Assembly (NCBI GenBank): GCA_041500225.1
Contig: JBGQLV010000002.1
Span: 1 to 64,000 of the forward strand
DNA: 64,000 bases
DNA from: 0-14-3-00-41-53 sp041500225
GTDB taxonomy: Bacteria > Nitrospirota > Thermodesulfovibrionia > Thermodesulfovibrionales > SM23-35
Direction: 5' to 3'
Made by a program: the position numbers and the translations under genes
Notes under the pieces: model-generated
What the model was told of the DNA's origin: nothing
The model's database searches: none
What the model saw: the letters and a program-made list of their open reading frames with translations, nothing else
Shown: positions 14,502 to 21,937 of the stretch, piece by piece
How positions within the stretch are numbered: the stretch's first letter is position 1
Layout: each line of letters opens with the position of its first letter

Positions 14502-14975
14502 AAATTTCTCTCTCAATGCCCTTTCAACCTCTTTAGTGACAAGACCTTTAACAGCGCCGCCATAGGACGCTATTTCCTTTACTATGCTTGAAGTTAAAAA
14601 ACTGTATTCCTCACTCGGCATCATAAATACTGTCTCGATATTTGTGTTAAGCCTCCTGTTCATGTGAGCCATCTGGAGTTCATACTCAAAGTCAGAGACT
14701 GCCCTTAAACCCCGGAGAATCGCAACTCCCCTCTTTTCCCTGACATATTCGATAAGCAGGCCGTTAAATGCCTCAACCTTTACTCTTTTAAACCTCTTAA
14801 TCGCAGATCTTATCATCTTTAACCTCTCCTTAAGAGGAAAAAGAGGTTGTTTTCTATGACTTGGCGCTACTGCAATTATCACCTCGTCGAATATCATTAG
14901 ACCCCTTTTAACAAGATCAAGATGTCCGTTGGTTATAGGATCAAAAGTACCAGGATAGATCGCTATTTTTTTCAT
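14484..14975 (-). CDS. coaD: Phosphopantetheine adenylyltransferase
   Basis: The 163-residue enzyme has the nucleotidyltransferase motif YPGTFDPITNGH at the N-terminus, REKRGVAILRGLRAVSDFEY in the middle and a closing SSIVKEIA segment. It adenylates 4'-phosphopantetheine to dephospho-CoA in CoA synthesis. The last codons (about NPNVA plus the stop) fall within the terminal repeat of the inverted-repeat element at 14286-14501, so the native C-terminus was probably replaced. The length is still normal for the family. The gene is downstream of rsmD by 17 bp, a common bacterial pairing. Confidence 0.95.
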   Translation of the reverse strand: MKKIAIYPGTFDPITNGHLDLVKRGLMIFDEVIIAVAPSHRKQPLFPLKERLKMIRSAIKRFKRVKVEAFNGLLIEYVREKRGVAILRGLRAVSDFEYELQMAHMNRRLNTNIETVFMMPSEEYSFLTSSIVKEIASYGGAVKGLVTKEVERALREKFNPNVA

Positions 14976-14992
14976 AACTCACCCTTTCCGTC

Positions 14993-15574
14993 TTACTTAT
15001 TGACGGACTTTCTGTAAAATGTCAGCATCGTATCACCATACCTGTAGCTTCTGTCTATCTTTAATTCACCTGCTGTTTCAGGCATTTCCCTCTTAAAAAA
15101 GTGTTCCACTATTACTACTCCACTTTTATTTAAAAGTCCTTTTTCTCCAATCATTGGAAGTACTTTCTTTATCTCCTCAGAATGGTATGGCGGATCAACG
15201 AAAAAAATATCGAAATTCTCTTTTTTAGAAGATGATTTTTCAAGGAATTCGTGCGCCCTGCTCTTAAACACCTGTGCCTTTTCTCGAAATCCAAATTCAT
15301 CAGCATTCTTCTTAATTGTAATAGCTCTTAAATCATTCGGTTCCACAAATATAGCACTGCTTGCTCCTCTTGACAATGCCTCAAACCCTACAGTTCCTGT
15401 ACCTGCATAAAGATCAACAAAACTTGCATCCAAGATTCTCTCTCTTAATATATCAAAAAGCGCTTCTCTTACCTTTGAAGAAGTTGGCCTGAGTTTTTCC
15501 CTTTCCGATGTCTTTGATAATAACCTTTTTGTAGCTGTGCGTCTTCCTTTAGCAATACCACCCGAAATCCTCAT
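14993..15574 (-). CDS. rsmD: 16S rRNA (guanine966-N2)-methyltransferase
   Basis: The 193-residue protein begins with MRISGGIAKGRR and contains RPTSSKVREALFDIL, the SAM-binding FVDLYAGTGTVGFEALSRGA and the catalytic FVDPPY motif. These identify RsmD, which methylates G966 of 16S rRNA. It precedes coaD on the same strand, the arrangement found in many bacteria. Confidence 0.95.
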   Translation of the reverse strand: MRISGGIAKGRRTATKRLLSKTSEREKLRPTSSKVREALFDILRERILDASFVDLYAGTGTVGFEALSRGASSAIFVEPNDLRAITIKKNADEFGFREKAQVFKSRAHEFLEKSSSKKENFDIFFVDPPYHSEEIKKVLPMIGEKGLLNKSGVVIVEHFFKREMPETAGELKIDRSYRYGDTMLTFYRKSVNK

Positions 15575-15644
15575 TGACCTATATATTACATTAAGTTATA
15601 TATGGGTTCAAGGATTTGGGGTTAGATGTAAATATCAGCAGGGA

Positions 15645-16133
15645 TTACTTTTTATCAGGGAAGTAAAATCTTCTAAATACCTTTCTTTCATTTTCATTAA
15701 GGCCTTCCCAGAATGGCGATCTGTTGAGGGCTCTCTCTCTTTCTTTCTCTGACATTTCCTGAAGCGTTTTATATTTTCTAAGTGCATTTTCTTTTTTTTC
15801 TGGAGGCATACTATTGACCTTTCTCAACTTCTCTTTGATCTGTTCTTTCTCGGTCTTATCAAGTTCCTTATAAACCCTGAATCTCCACTTAAGCTTATTT
15901 TTTTCTTCCGGGGAAAGTTCTTTGAATATCCTGAAATTTTCTTTTATTTTCTCTCGTTTTTCATGAGGAAGGTTTTTCCACTCCATATATCGCTTTTTTA
16001 CCTCCTCGCGTTGTTGAGGGCTCATGTTCTCCCACTTTATCCTGTTATCTATCTTTATATTCTCTCCGGCAATAACAACAGACACAGGAAACGATAAAAA
16101 TAACAACAGACTTACGATAAGCAAAGTTTTCAC
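15645..16133 (-). CDS. DUF3106-family secreted protein
   Basis: A signal peptide (MKTLLIVSLLLFLSFPVSVV) is followed by a highly charged helical protein with repeated units of the form W..LS/MP-x-E-K-R-E-x-x, for example WENMSPQQREEVKKRYMEW and FKELSPEEKNKLKWRFRVY. This is the DUF3106 pattern. The GTG at 16133 has GAGG nine bases upstream and starts right at the signal peptide; a TTG at 16148 is an alternative. It follows an anti-sigma gene on the same strand, suggesting an envelope-stress transcript. Molecular function is unknown. Confidence 0.75.
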   Translation of the reverse strand: MKTLLIVSLLLFLSFPVSVVIAGENIKIDNRIKWENMSPQQREEVKKRYMEWKNLPHEKREKIKENFRIFKELSPEEKNKLKWRFRVYKELDKTEKEQIKEKLRKVNSMPPEKKENALRKYKTLQEMSEKERERALNRSPFWEGLNENERKVFRRFYFPDKK

Positions 16134-16147
16134 CTGAAAATACCTCA

Positions 16148-16193
16148 AATCCCCCCTTCCCCCCCTTTTCTAAAGGGGGGAGTGGGGGGATTA
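16148..16193. repeat. GC-run palindromic repeat
   Basis: AATCCCCCCTTCCCCCCC and GGGGGGAGTGGGGGGATTA form an inverted repeat around TTTTCTAAA. It lies between the anti-sigma gene and the DUF3106 gene and belongs with the units at 4245-4322 and 17499-17625. It may also act as a transcription attenuator. Confidence 0.6.
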
Positions 16194-16236
16194 CCAATTT
16201 TCATCATCCTTTGTGTCTCGTTGAGACATGTGCGTT

Positions 16237-16767
16237 TCATGCTGAGAAATACCCCATTGAACTCTTTTTGTCATCGTGATTTTCTATCACCGGCAGATAG
16301 TCAATATTTTTAAGCATTTCGATCGAATCAAAAAAGTCCTTTTCCTCGATTATCTGAAGATTTGCAATAATCTCATCCTCATCTAAATCACCCTTGGTAG
16401 TCTGTATTGAAATTTCGCCTTTTGTCTTTTCAGATATAAGAGTTTTCTTATCGTAGTGGTTAGTCTCATCGTAAAACAAGACTATACTGAATGTTATAAT
16501 CAATAAAGCTGCGACGGGTAAAAGTATTCTTAATAATTTTGAAGACCTTTCTCTCTTTATGCCCTTAAGTATGGCTTCCTTTAAATACAAAGGTGGTTGT
16601 TTATCTTCCCATAACTTTAAGGCATCCCATGCCGTTAAAAGACGAGCGAATTCAGCCTTGCACCCAGAACATACCGATAGATGGCTATCTATCATCTTTT
16701 TCCGGCTTTCAGTCAGTTCACTGTCTATATAAGCTGAAATGTTTTCTCTGACCCATTCGCAGTTCAT
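16237..16767 (-). CDS. Zinc-finger (zf-HC2) anti-sigma factor
   Basis: The N-terminus has the anti-sigma zinc finger H-x(3)-C-x(2)-C (HLSVCSGC near residue 30) after NISAYIDSELTE. One membrane segment (LLRILLPVAALLIITFSIVL) lies at about residues 80-99, followed by a periplasmic tail. It would hold the ECF sigma factor encoded just upstream until an envelope signal arrives. The ATG at 16770 is only 2 nt from GGAGGG, so the next ATG (16767) is preferred. The gene follows the sigma gene by about 33 bp. Confidence 0.88.
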   Translation of the reverse strand: MNCEWVRENISAYIDSELTESRKKMIDSHLSVCSGCKAEFARLLTAWDALKLWEDKQPPLYLKEAILKGIKRERSSKLLRILLPVAALLIITFSIVLFYDETNHYDKKTLISEKTKGEISIQTTKGDLDEDEIIANLQIIEEKDFFDSIEMLKNIDYLPVIENHDDKKSSMGYFSA

Positions 16768-16800
16768 CATTACCCTCCAATATATTAAACCTTAGAATAT

Positions 16801-17367
16801 CTATTTTGTTTCTTCTGACAGATACCCGATGCTTTTTGCAAGAAAATCCTTTGCCCTGTGTATCCTGAGTTTTACAGCATTCACTGTGCAGCCCAATATC
16901 TGTGCAACCTCTTCGTATGAGCGACCATGGTATTTAAGCAGCAGGACAGCAATTCTGAGATTCGCAGGAAGAGCCATTACAGCTTCACGTACTTTTGTCT
17001 TCATCTCTTCCTTCTCAAGTTTTAAGGCCGGGTTATCTGACTTTGAAGGTATTTCCGGTAGCATCTCATCTTCAATAGAAAGAATTTGTACAGACCGCAA
17101 TTTTCTCAGCTCATTGAAACATAAATTTTTTGTTATTGTATACAGCCAAGTCGAAAACTTTGCCGTTGGGGTATATGACTTTGACGCCCTGAATACCCTT
17201 AGAAAAACCTCCTGTGTAATATCCTCTGCCTCTGACGTGCTGTAGAGAAACCTGTTAGCGAGATTATAAACCGAGTGATAATGTCTTGATACGATCTCCT
17301 CAAAAGCCGATTCATCGCCCTTCTTGACCCTATCCATCAGTTTAAAGTCTATATCAATATCTTCCAT
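16801..17367 (-). CDS. ECF-type RNA polymerase sigma factor
   Basis: The 188-residue protein has sigma region 2 (HYHSVYNLANRFLYSTSEAE, then DITQEVFLRVF and FSTWLYTITKNLCFN) and region 4 (LPANLRIAVLLLKYHGRSYE, then EVAQILGCTVNAVKLRIHRA). These are the RpoE-like extracytoplasmic-function features. It directs transcription of stress or envelope genes and is paired with the zf-HC2 anti-sigma factor downstream. No typical ECF autoregulatory promoter (GAACTT) was seen upstream. Confidence 0.9.
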   Translation of the reverse strand: MEDIDIDFKLMDRVKKGDESAFEEIVSRHYHSVYNLANRFLYSTSEAEDITQEVFLRVFRASKSYTPTAKFSTWLYTITKNLCFNELRKLRSVQILSIEDEMLPEIPSKSDNPALKLEKEEMKTKVREAVMALPANLRIAVLLLKYHGRSYEEVAQILGCTVNAVKLRIHRAKDFLAKSIGYLSEETK

Positions 17368-17498
17368 TTATCGTTCACTGTCCTAAACTCGATAATTCAA
17401 ATAAGATAATGCAGCCTTAACCGTTATTTATTGTGTTATTAATCCTTAAAGATCTTAACACTTGTTTAAGTTTCAGGATTATTATTAAATACTTTTCG

Positions 17499-17625
17499 TA
17501 ACACACCCCCTACCCCTCTTTTTAGAGGGGAGTTTACCTCTTTCCCCTCTTGAGAAGGGCAGGGATGTGTCCCATCTATTAAGAGGGGCTTAATCCGCCT
17601 CAGGCGGATTAAGGGGGGTGTGTTA
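17499..17625. repeat. 127-bp element with TAACACACCCCC ends
   Basis: TAACACACCCCC at 17499-17510 is repeated inverted as GGGGGGTGTGTTA at 17613-17625. The interior is made of CCCCTCTT / AAGAGGGG hairpins and the palindrome TTAATCCGCCTCAGGCGGATTAA, which also occurs alone at 33119-33141. No coding capacity is present. Confidence 0.65.
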
Positions 17626-17682
17626 ACATAAAGTTTAGCATGACAAATTATTGGAACATAGCGCGCTGCGTATTGTATCGCT

Positions 17683-18339
17683 TTAATACTTTATGGGTGG
17701 GTTGACAATAGAGATGTCAGAAGAAACATATCCTTTTATCCTCGTCCTCCTCCCTTCAACCTCAATCCTGCCCTCTGAAAATAATCGTATAGCCTCAGGG
17801 TATATACTATGTTCTAATTTTAATATTCTTTCAGAGAGGGTTTCTTCTGTATCATCCTGAAATACGGGTACCGCTGCCTGTATTATGACAGGGCCTGTAT
17901 CTATGCCTTCATCCACAAAATGGACAGTACAGCCGGAAATCTTTACACCGTATTCAATGGCCTGCTTCTGGCCGTGTAATCCTGGGAAGGAAGGAAGGAG
18001 TGCAGGATGGATATTCATTATCATGCCGGGGAATGCATCTATCAGGGGTTTCCCCACAATCCTCATAAAACCAGCTAAAACAACTAATCCAACATCCCTT
18101 TTCTTCAGTTCCTCTGCAATCTTTATAAAGAAATCATCCCTTTTGGCATATTCCTTTGGTCTGATTACAAGATATTCAATGCCATGTTTTTTTGCCCTCT
18201 CTATAGCAAATGCTGAGGTGTTATCAGTTATCAAAACAGCTATCTCGGCCTTCAATCTTCCGGAGTTGATAGCATCTATGATTGATTGAAAATTCGAACC
18301 CCGTCCTGATGCAAGTACACCGAGTCTCAGATTTGACAT
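17683..18339 (-). CDS. purN: Phosphoribosylglycinamide formyltransferase
   Basis: The 218-residue enzyme starts LRLGVLASGRGSNFQSIIDA and carries the catalytic segment MIMNIHPALLPSFPGLHG with the essential Asn/His, and GCTVHFVDEGIDTGPVI with the Asp. PurN transfers a formyl group from 10-formyl-THF to GAR in purine synthesis. The ATG at 18339 has GGTGG seven bases before it; longer frames from GTG 18348 or TTG 18351 are less likely. It is 15 bp downstream of the SurA-like gene. Confidence 0.95.
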   Translation of the reverse strand: MSNLRLGVLASGRGSNFQSIIDAINSGRLKAEIAVLITDNTSAFAIERAKKHGIEYLVIRPKEYAKRDDFFIKIAEELKKRDVGLVVLAGFMRIVGKPLIDAFPGMIMNIHPALLPSFPGLHGQKQAIEYGVKISGCTVHFVDEGIDTGPVIIQAAVPVFQDDTEETLSERILKLEHSIYPEAIRLFSEGRIEVEGRRTRIKGYVSSDISIVNPPIKY

Positions 18340-18354
18340 GATATCCACCAATAA

Positions 18355-19311
18355 TTATAACCTTATTACTATGTAAGCCTTCTCCCTTAAGCCTTTAATC
18401 CAGCTTTTATATCTCTCTGAAAACTGACTCTCAGTTAATTGTTTTAGTACAGATTCTCTTGCTTCGTCCGTACTTTGTGCAGCTACCTTTTCTTCAAGCT
18501 TTATAATATGAAGTCCCTTTTCAGTCCGGAACGGGTTGCTGAATTCGCCTACTTTCATAGAATTGAGTGCATCAATGAATTCTTTTGCCATTTGACTCTT
18601 TTTTATAAAACCAAGGTCGCCGCCCAGCTTCCCTGAAAGATCCTCGGAATACTCTTCTGCGAGTATAGAAAAATCCTCGCCTGCCTTCAATCTTTGAATA
18701 ATTATGGAAGCTCTGTCTTCTATGACCTTTATATCCGCATCATCTTTTGGCCTCCCCAAAAATATCTGTTTTATCTTAAAAGTCTCGCCATCGGTGAAGC
18801 TTTCTTTATTTGCTTCCATGTATTTTTTCACTTCTTCCTCAGATACAACAACCTTGTTTCTTATCTGCTGGCTGACAACTTTGCTGATAACTATCTGTTC
18901 AGCTAGTCTTTTTTTGTACTCTTCAAAAGACAAACCTTCCTTTTTAAGAGATTCCTCCAAGGCGTTATCAGTCAATGAATATTTCTTTTTTATATTTTCT
19001 ACAGCCTCTGTCACTTCTTCGGTAGTAACATCAAGTCCGAGCCTCCTTGCCTCCTGGATCTGGAGTTTTATATCAACAAGTTTTTCAAGAAAAGCTGCCT
19101 CACTATCTTTGAATATTTTCAACCGTTCTTCTTCCTTCAATGCCCTAACCTGATCTGCTGCCTCGTTTTCCATCATCTTATATAGCTCACTCCACGTAAT
19201 AACTTCCTTACTGACCACTGCAACAACACGGTCGAGGAGAACAGCAGCATCAGATGCAACTGACAGCATAAGGATATACAATATTATGATAGTTAATTTG
19301 AATCTGAACAT
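18355..19311 (-). CDS. SurA-like periplasmic peptidyl-prolyl isomerase
   Basis: A signal peptide (FKLTIIILYILMLSVASDA) leads to LLDRVVAVVSKEVITWSELY, which is the SurA N-terminal domain opening. A parvulin (PpiC) domain follows from about residue 180 (FKIKQIFLGRPKDD through LGGDLGFIKKSQMAKEF to NPFRTEKGLHIIKLEE). It would chaperone outer-membrane proteins in the periplasm, which supports a Gram-negative cell. Only one PPIase domain is present, unlike the two of E. coli SurA. The ATG at 19311 is preferred over a TTG two codons upstream. Confidence 0.88.
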   Translation of the reverse strand: MFRFKLTIIILYILMLSVASDAAVLLDRVVAVVSKEVITWSELYKMMENEAADQVRALKEEERLKIFKDSEAAFLEKLVDIKLQIQEARRLGLDVTTEEVTEAVENIKKKYSLTDNALEESLKKEGLSFEEYKKRLAEQIVISKVVSQQIRNKVVVSEEEVKKYMEANKESFTDGETFKIKQIFLGRPKDDADIKVIEDRASIIIQRLKAGEDFSILAEEYSEDLSGKLGGDLGFIKKSQMAKEFIDALNSMKVGEFSNPFRTEKGLHIIKLEEKVAAQSTDEARESVLKQLTESQFSERYKSWIKGLREKAYIVIRL

Positions 19312-19430
19312 AATCAAATCTTTTTAATTTTAGAGCTAATTATAAAACATAAACAATTTGTTTCTCAATATTTAAAAACAAAAATTATTAAGCAATGAAC
19401 TACCTCTAACCTTAGCTTCGAGGAATTCTT

Positions 19431-19459
19431 TTGATTTAAAAGAAGATTGAATATATTAT
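19431..19459 (+). promoter_or_regulatory. Candidate promoter of the formate dehydrogenase operon
   Basis: TTGATT (19431-19436) and TATTAT (19454-19459) are 17 bp apart, about 130 bp upstream of the first gene. The following 19460-19490 is almost pure A/T, with alternating ATATAT that could also act as a regulator site. CCCCGAGGGGG just before the ATG may form a small hairpin over the ribosome-binding site. Confidence 0.3.
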
Positions 19460-19586
19460 TATATTAATTTATAATATATAATATATATTAATTAACTGCG
19501 AATTTTAGTAGATAGCATGGTACTTTTCATGTTAATATGAATTCCCTAAAATATTTAAACATCCCCGAGGGGGAAAAACAAATATT

Positions 19587-20048
19587 ATGGAAAAAAAACT
19601 TGAGAGAATACTGAAAAATTATGTAAAAGACGAGTGTAATATAATATCTACACTGCAGGACGTCCAGGAGATTCTTGGTTATATTCCTGAAGAAGCAGTA
19701 AATGTTCTTTCAAAAAAACTTGATATTCCCACAAGCCGTTTATTCGGTATCATTACCTTTTATTCCCAGTTTCATTTAAAACCGAGGGGTGAAAATGTTA
19801 TTACTGTCTGCCGTGGTACTGCCTGCCATGTTAATGGTTCTGAAAGGCTGATAAATAGACTTTTTATAGAACTTGAGATTCCGCCTGGAGGAGATACCAC
19901 AGATGACCTCAGATTTACTGTAGAAAAGGTTAATTGCATTGGTGCATGCGGCATTGCTCCTGTAATAGTCGTAAATAACAAAGTGCACGGTAAAATGTCA
20001 TTTGATAAAGTAATGAGAGAGATAAGAAATATAAAAACAGGTGAATAA
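19587..20048 (+). CDS. NuoE/HymA-like [2Fe-2S] subunit
   Basis: The 153-residue protein has the thioredoxin-like [2Fe-2S] fold with ligands in VCRGTACHVNG (C, C) and VNCIGACGIAPV (C, C), preceded by the four-helix LQDVQEILGYIPEEAV segment. It transfers electrons to the flavin subunit of NAD-linked formate dehydrogenases, hydrogenases or complex I. It overlaps the next gene by 8 bp and is first of three subunits leading to the molybdenum/tungsten FdhA. Confidence 0.92.
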   Translation: MEKKLERILKNYVKDECNIISTLQDVQEILGYIPEEAVNVLSKKLDIPTSRLFGIITFYSQFHLKPRGENVITVCRGTACHVNGSERLINRLFIELEIPPGGDTTDDLRFTVEKVNCIGACGIAPVIVVNNKVHGKMSFDKVMREIRNIKTGE

Positions 20049-21819
20049 AGAAATCGCAATAAAAGTATGCACGGGCACTGGTGGAATTGCAGCCGGTGGG
20101 AATGAGGTATTGTCATCATTTAAGAAAGCGCTGTCATCAGCCGGCGTCAAGGCATCTTTTCATGAAAATTGCTCAATACACAAGGTTGGCTGTAGGGGTT
20201 TCTGTGCAAAGGATGTCCTTGTAGATATTATCATTGATGGTGAAAAGACAACCTATCAGTACATAAAGCCTGATATGGTAACAAGGATTATTAGTGAACA
20301 TATTATTGAAGGTAACCCTGTCACGGAGTGGGCTGTTGGAGAGGAATACCACAACTTCCACAAAAAACAGCTAAGGGTAGTACTCTCTGACTGCGGTGAA
20401 ATAGACCCGGAGGATATCAAGTCCTATTTAGCAGTTGGTGGTTACGAAGCTGCAAAAAAGGCCCTTACCTCAATGATATCTGAAGAGATACTCAGGGTTG
20501 TAAAAGACTCTAATTTAAGGGGTAGAGGCGGCGCAGGTTTCCCCACAGGACTAAAGTGGGAACTCGCGTTAAAAGCCAAGTCTGATGTGAAATATGTCAT
20601 ATGCAATGGTGATGAGGGTGATCCAGGGGCCTTCATGGACAGGGCGGTAATGGAAGGAGATCCCCATTCTGTTATTGAGGGGATGATTACATGTGCAAAG
20701 GCGATCGGTTCTCATTTCGGCTATATCTATGTAAGGGCTGAATACCCTTTAGCCGTAAAACACCTTCAGATGGCTATAGACCAATGCCATAAGGCAGGAT
20801 TTCTCGGCAAAAACATTTTCAATACAGGGTTTGACTTTGACATAAAGATATTTAAAGGTGCAGGTGCATTTGTTTGTGGCGAAGCTACAGCCCTGATGCG
20901 TTCTATTGAGGGTAAACGCGGTATGCCAAGCCCAAAGCTATGGCACTCTGCAATTAAAGGATTATGGGATAAACCAACAGTTCTGAACAATGTTGAGACC
21001 TTTGCAAACATTCCCCGGATTATATTAAAGGGAGCCGATTGGTACAAAAACATAGGGACTGAAAAAAGCGGTGGGACTAAAGTCTTTGCGCTAACGGGAA
21101 AAGTGAAAAATACCGGTCTGATCGAAGTCCCTCTCGGCATTTCCTTGAGGGAGATAATTTATGACATCGGCGGCGGGATTGAAGGTGACAGGAAATTCAA
21201 GGCAGTACAGACAGGCGGTCCGTCAGGAGGATGCATTCCCGCAGAGTTTCTTGATACAGAAGTAGATTATGAGCCCCTCGCACTTGCTGGCTCAATTATG
21301 GGTTCAGGCGGCATGATTGTACTTGATGAGACTGATTGTATGGTTAATACAGCAAAGTTTTTCCTCGAGTTCACCCAGTCAGAGTCATGCGGCAAATGTA
21401 CTCCATGCAGGATAGGTACAAAGAGACTGCTTGAAATATTAGACAGGATCACCTCGGGGAAAGGAAAAAAGGGCGACATAGAACTTCTCCAGGAACTCAG
21501 TGAAGATATAAAAGCAACCTCATTATGTGGATTGGGCATGACAGCACCTAACCCTGTATTAAGTACTATTAAATATTTCAGAAACGAATATGAGGCACAC
21601 ATTATAGATAAAAAATGCCCTGCTGCTGTATGTAAAGATTTGATCAAATACTCTATCCTTGGAGAGGTCTGTACCGGCTGTGGCGCATGTAAACGAGTAT
21701 GCCCTGCTGATGCGATTAGGGGTATAAGAAAAACTGCGCATAGAATTGACCCCGCTCTGTGTATAAAATGTGGTACATGTTTTTATGCATGTAAGTTTAA
21801 GGCGGTATCAAAATCATGA
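20041..21819 (+). CDS. NuoF/HymB-like NADH-binding flavoprotein with ferredoxin tail
   Basis: The 592-residue subunit has four parts: an N-terminal thioredoxin-like [2Fe-2S] domain (CTGTGG ... CRGFC); the FMN/NADH site (GRGGAGFPTGLKW, then GDEGDPGAFMDRAVMEG); the [4Fe-4S] site SCGKCTPCRIGTKR with the distal Cys in SLCGLG; and a C-terminal two-cluster ferredoxin (CTGCGACKRVCPA, CIKCGTCFYACKF). It moves electrons between NAD(P)H or ferredoxin and the formate dehydrogenase. The start is GTG, inside the upstream gene. The large modular form is the one found in soluble and bifurcating enzymes. Confidence 0.93.
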   Translation: MNKEIAIKVCTGTGGIAAGGNEVLSSFKKALSSAGVKASFHENCSIHKVGCRGFCAKDVLVDIIIDGEKTTYQYIKPDMVTRIISEHIIEGNPVTEWAVGEEYHNFHKKQLRVVLSDCGEIDPEDIKSYLAVGGYEAAKKALTSMISEEILRVVKDSNLRGRGGAGFPTGLKWELALKAKSDVKYVICNGDEGDPGAFMDRAVMEGDPHSVIEGMITCAKAIGSHFGYIYVRAEYPLAVKHLQMAIDQCHKAGFLGKNIFNTGFDFDIKIFKGAGAFVCGEATALMRSIEGKRGMPSPKLWHSAIKGLWDKPTVLNNVETFANIPRIILKGADWYKNIGTEKSGGTKVFALTGKVKNTGLIEVPLGISLREIIYDIGGGIEGDRKFKAVQTGGPSGGCIPAEFLDTEVDYEPLALAGSIMGSGGMIVLDETDCMVNTAKFFLEFTQSESCGKCTPCRIGTKRLLEILDRITSGKGKKGDIELLQELSEDIKATSLCGLGMTAPNPVLSTIKYFRNEYEAHIIDKKCPAAVCKDLIKYSILGEVCTGCGACKRVCPADAIRGIRKTAHRIDPALCIKCGTCFYACKFKAVSKS

Positions 21820-21845
21820 AACTTTGCTCCGAAAATACCTTCTTA

Positions 21846-21903
21846 TGTCATGCTGAACTTGATTCAGCATCTTTTGAGACCCTGAAACGAGTTCAGGGTA
21901 ACA
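21846..21903. repeat. Dispersed double-hairpin repeat before fdhA
   Basis: TGTCATGCTGAACTTGATTC opens a hairpin (GCTGAA..TTCAGC), followed by CCCTGAAACGAGTTCAGGG. It sits in the 118-bp gap between the flavoprotein gene and fdhA and could tune the ratio of the two proteins by RNA processing. Confidence 0.5.
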
Positions 21904-21937
21904 AGGAGGGTTTAGGAATAATACATAAGAGGTTTAT

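Noticed and set aside
14215..14591. Two plus-strand frames (14215-14427 and 14316-14591)
   Set aside because: They cover the inverted-repeat element and the antisense of coaD; composition and lack of start signals indicate chance frames.
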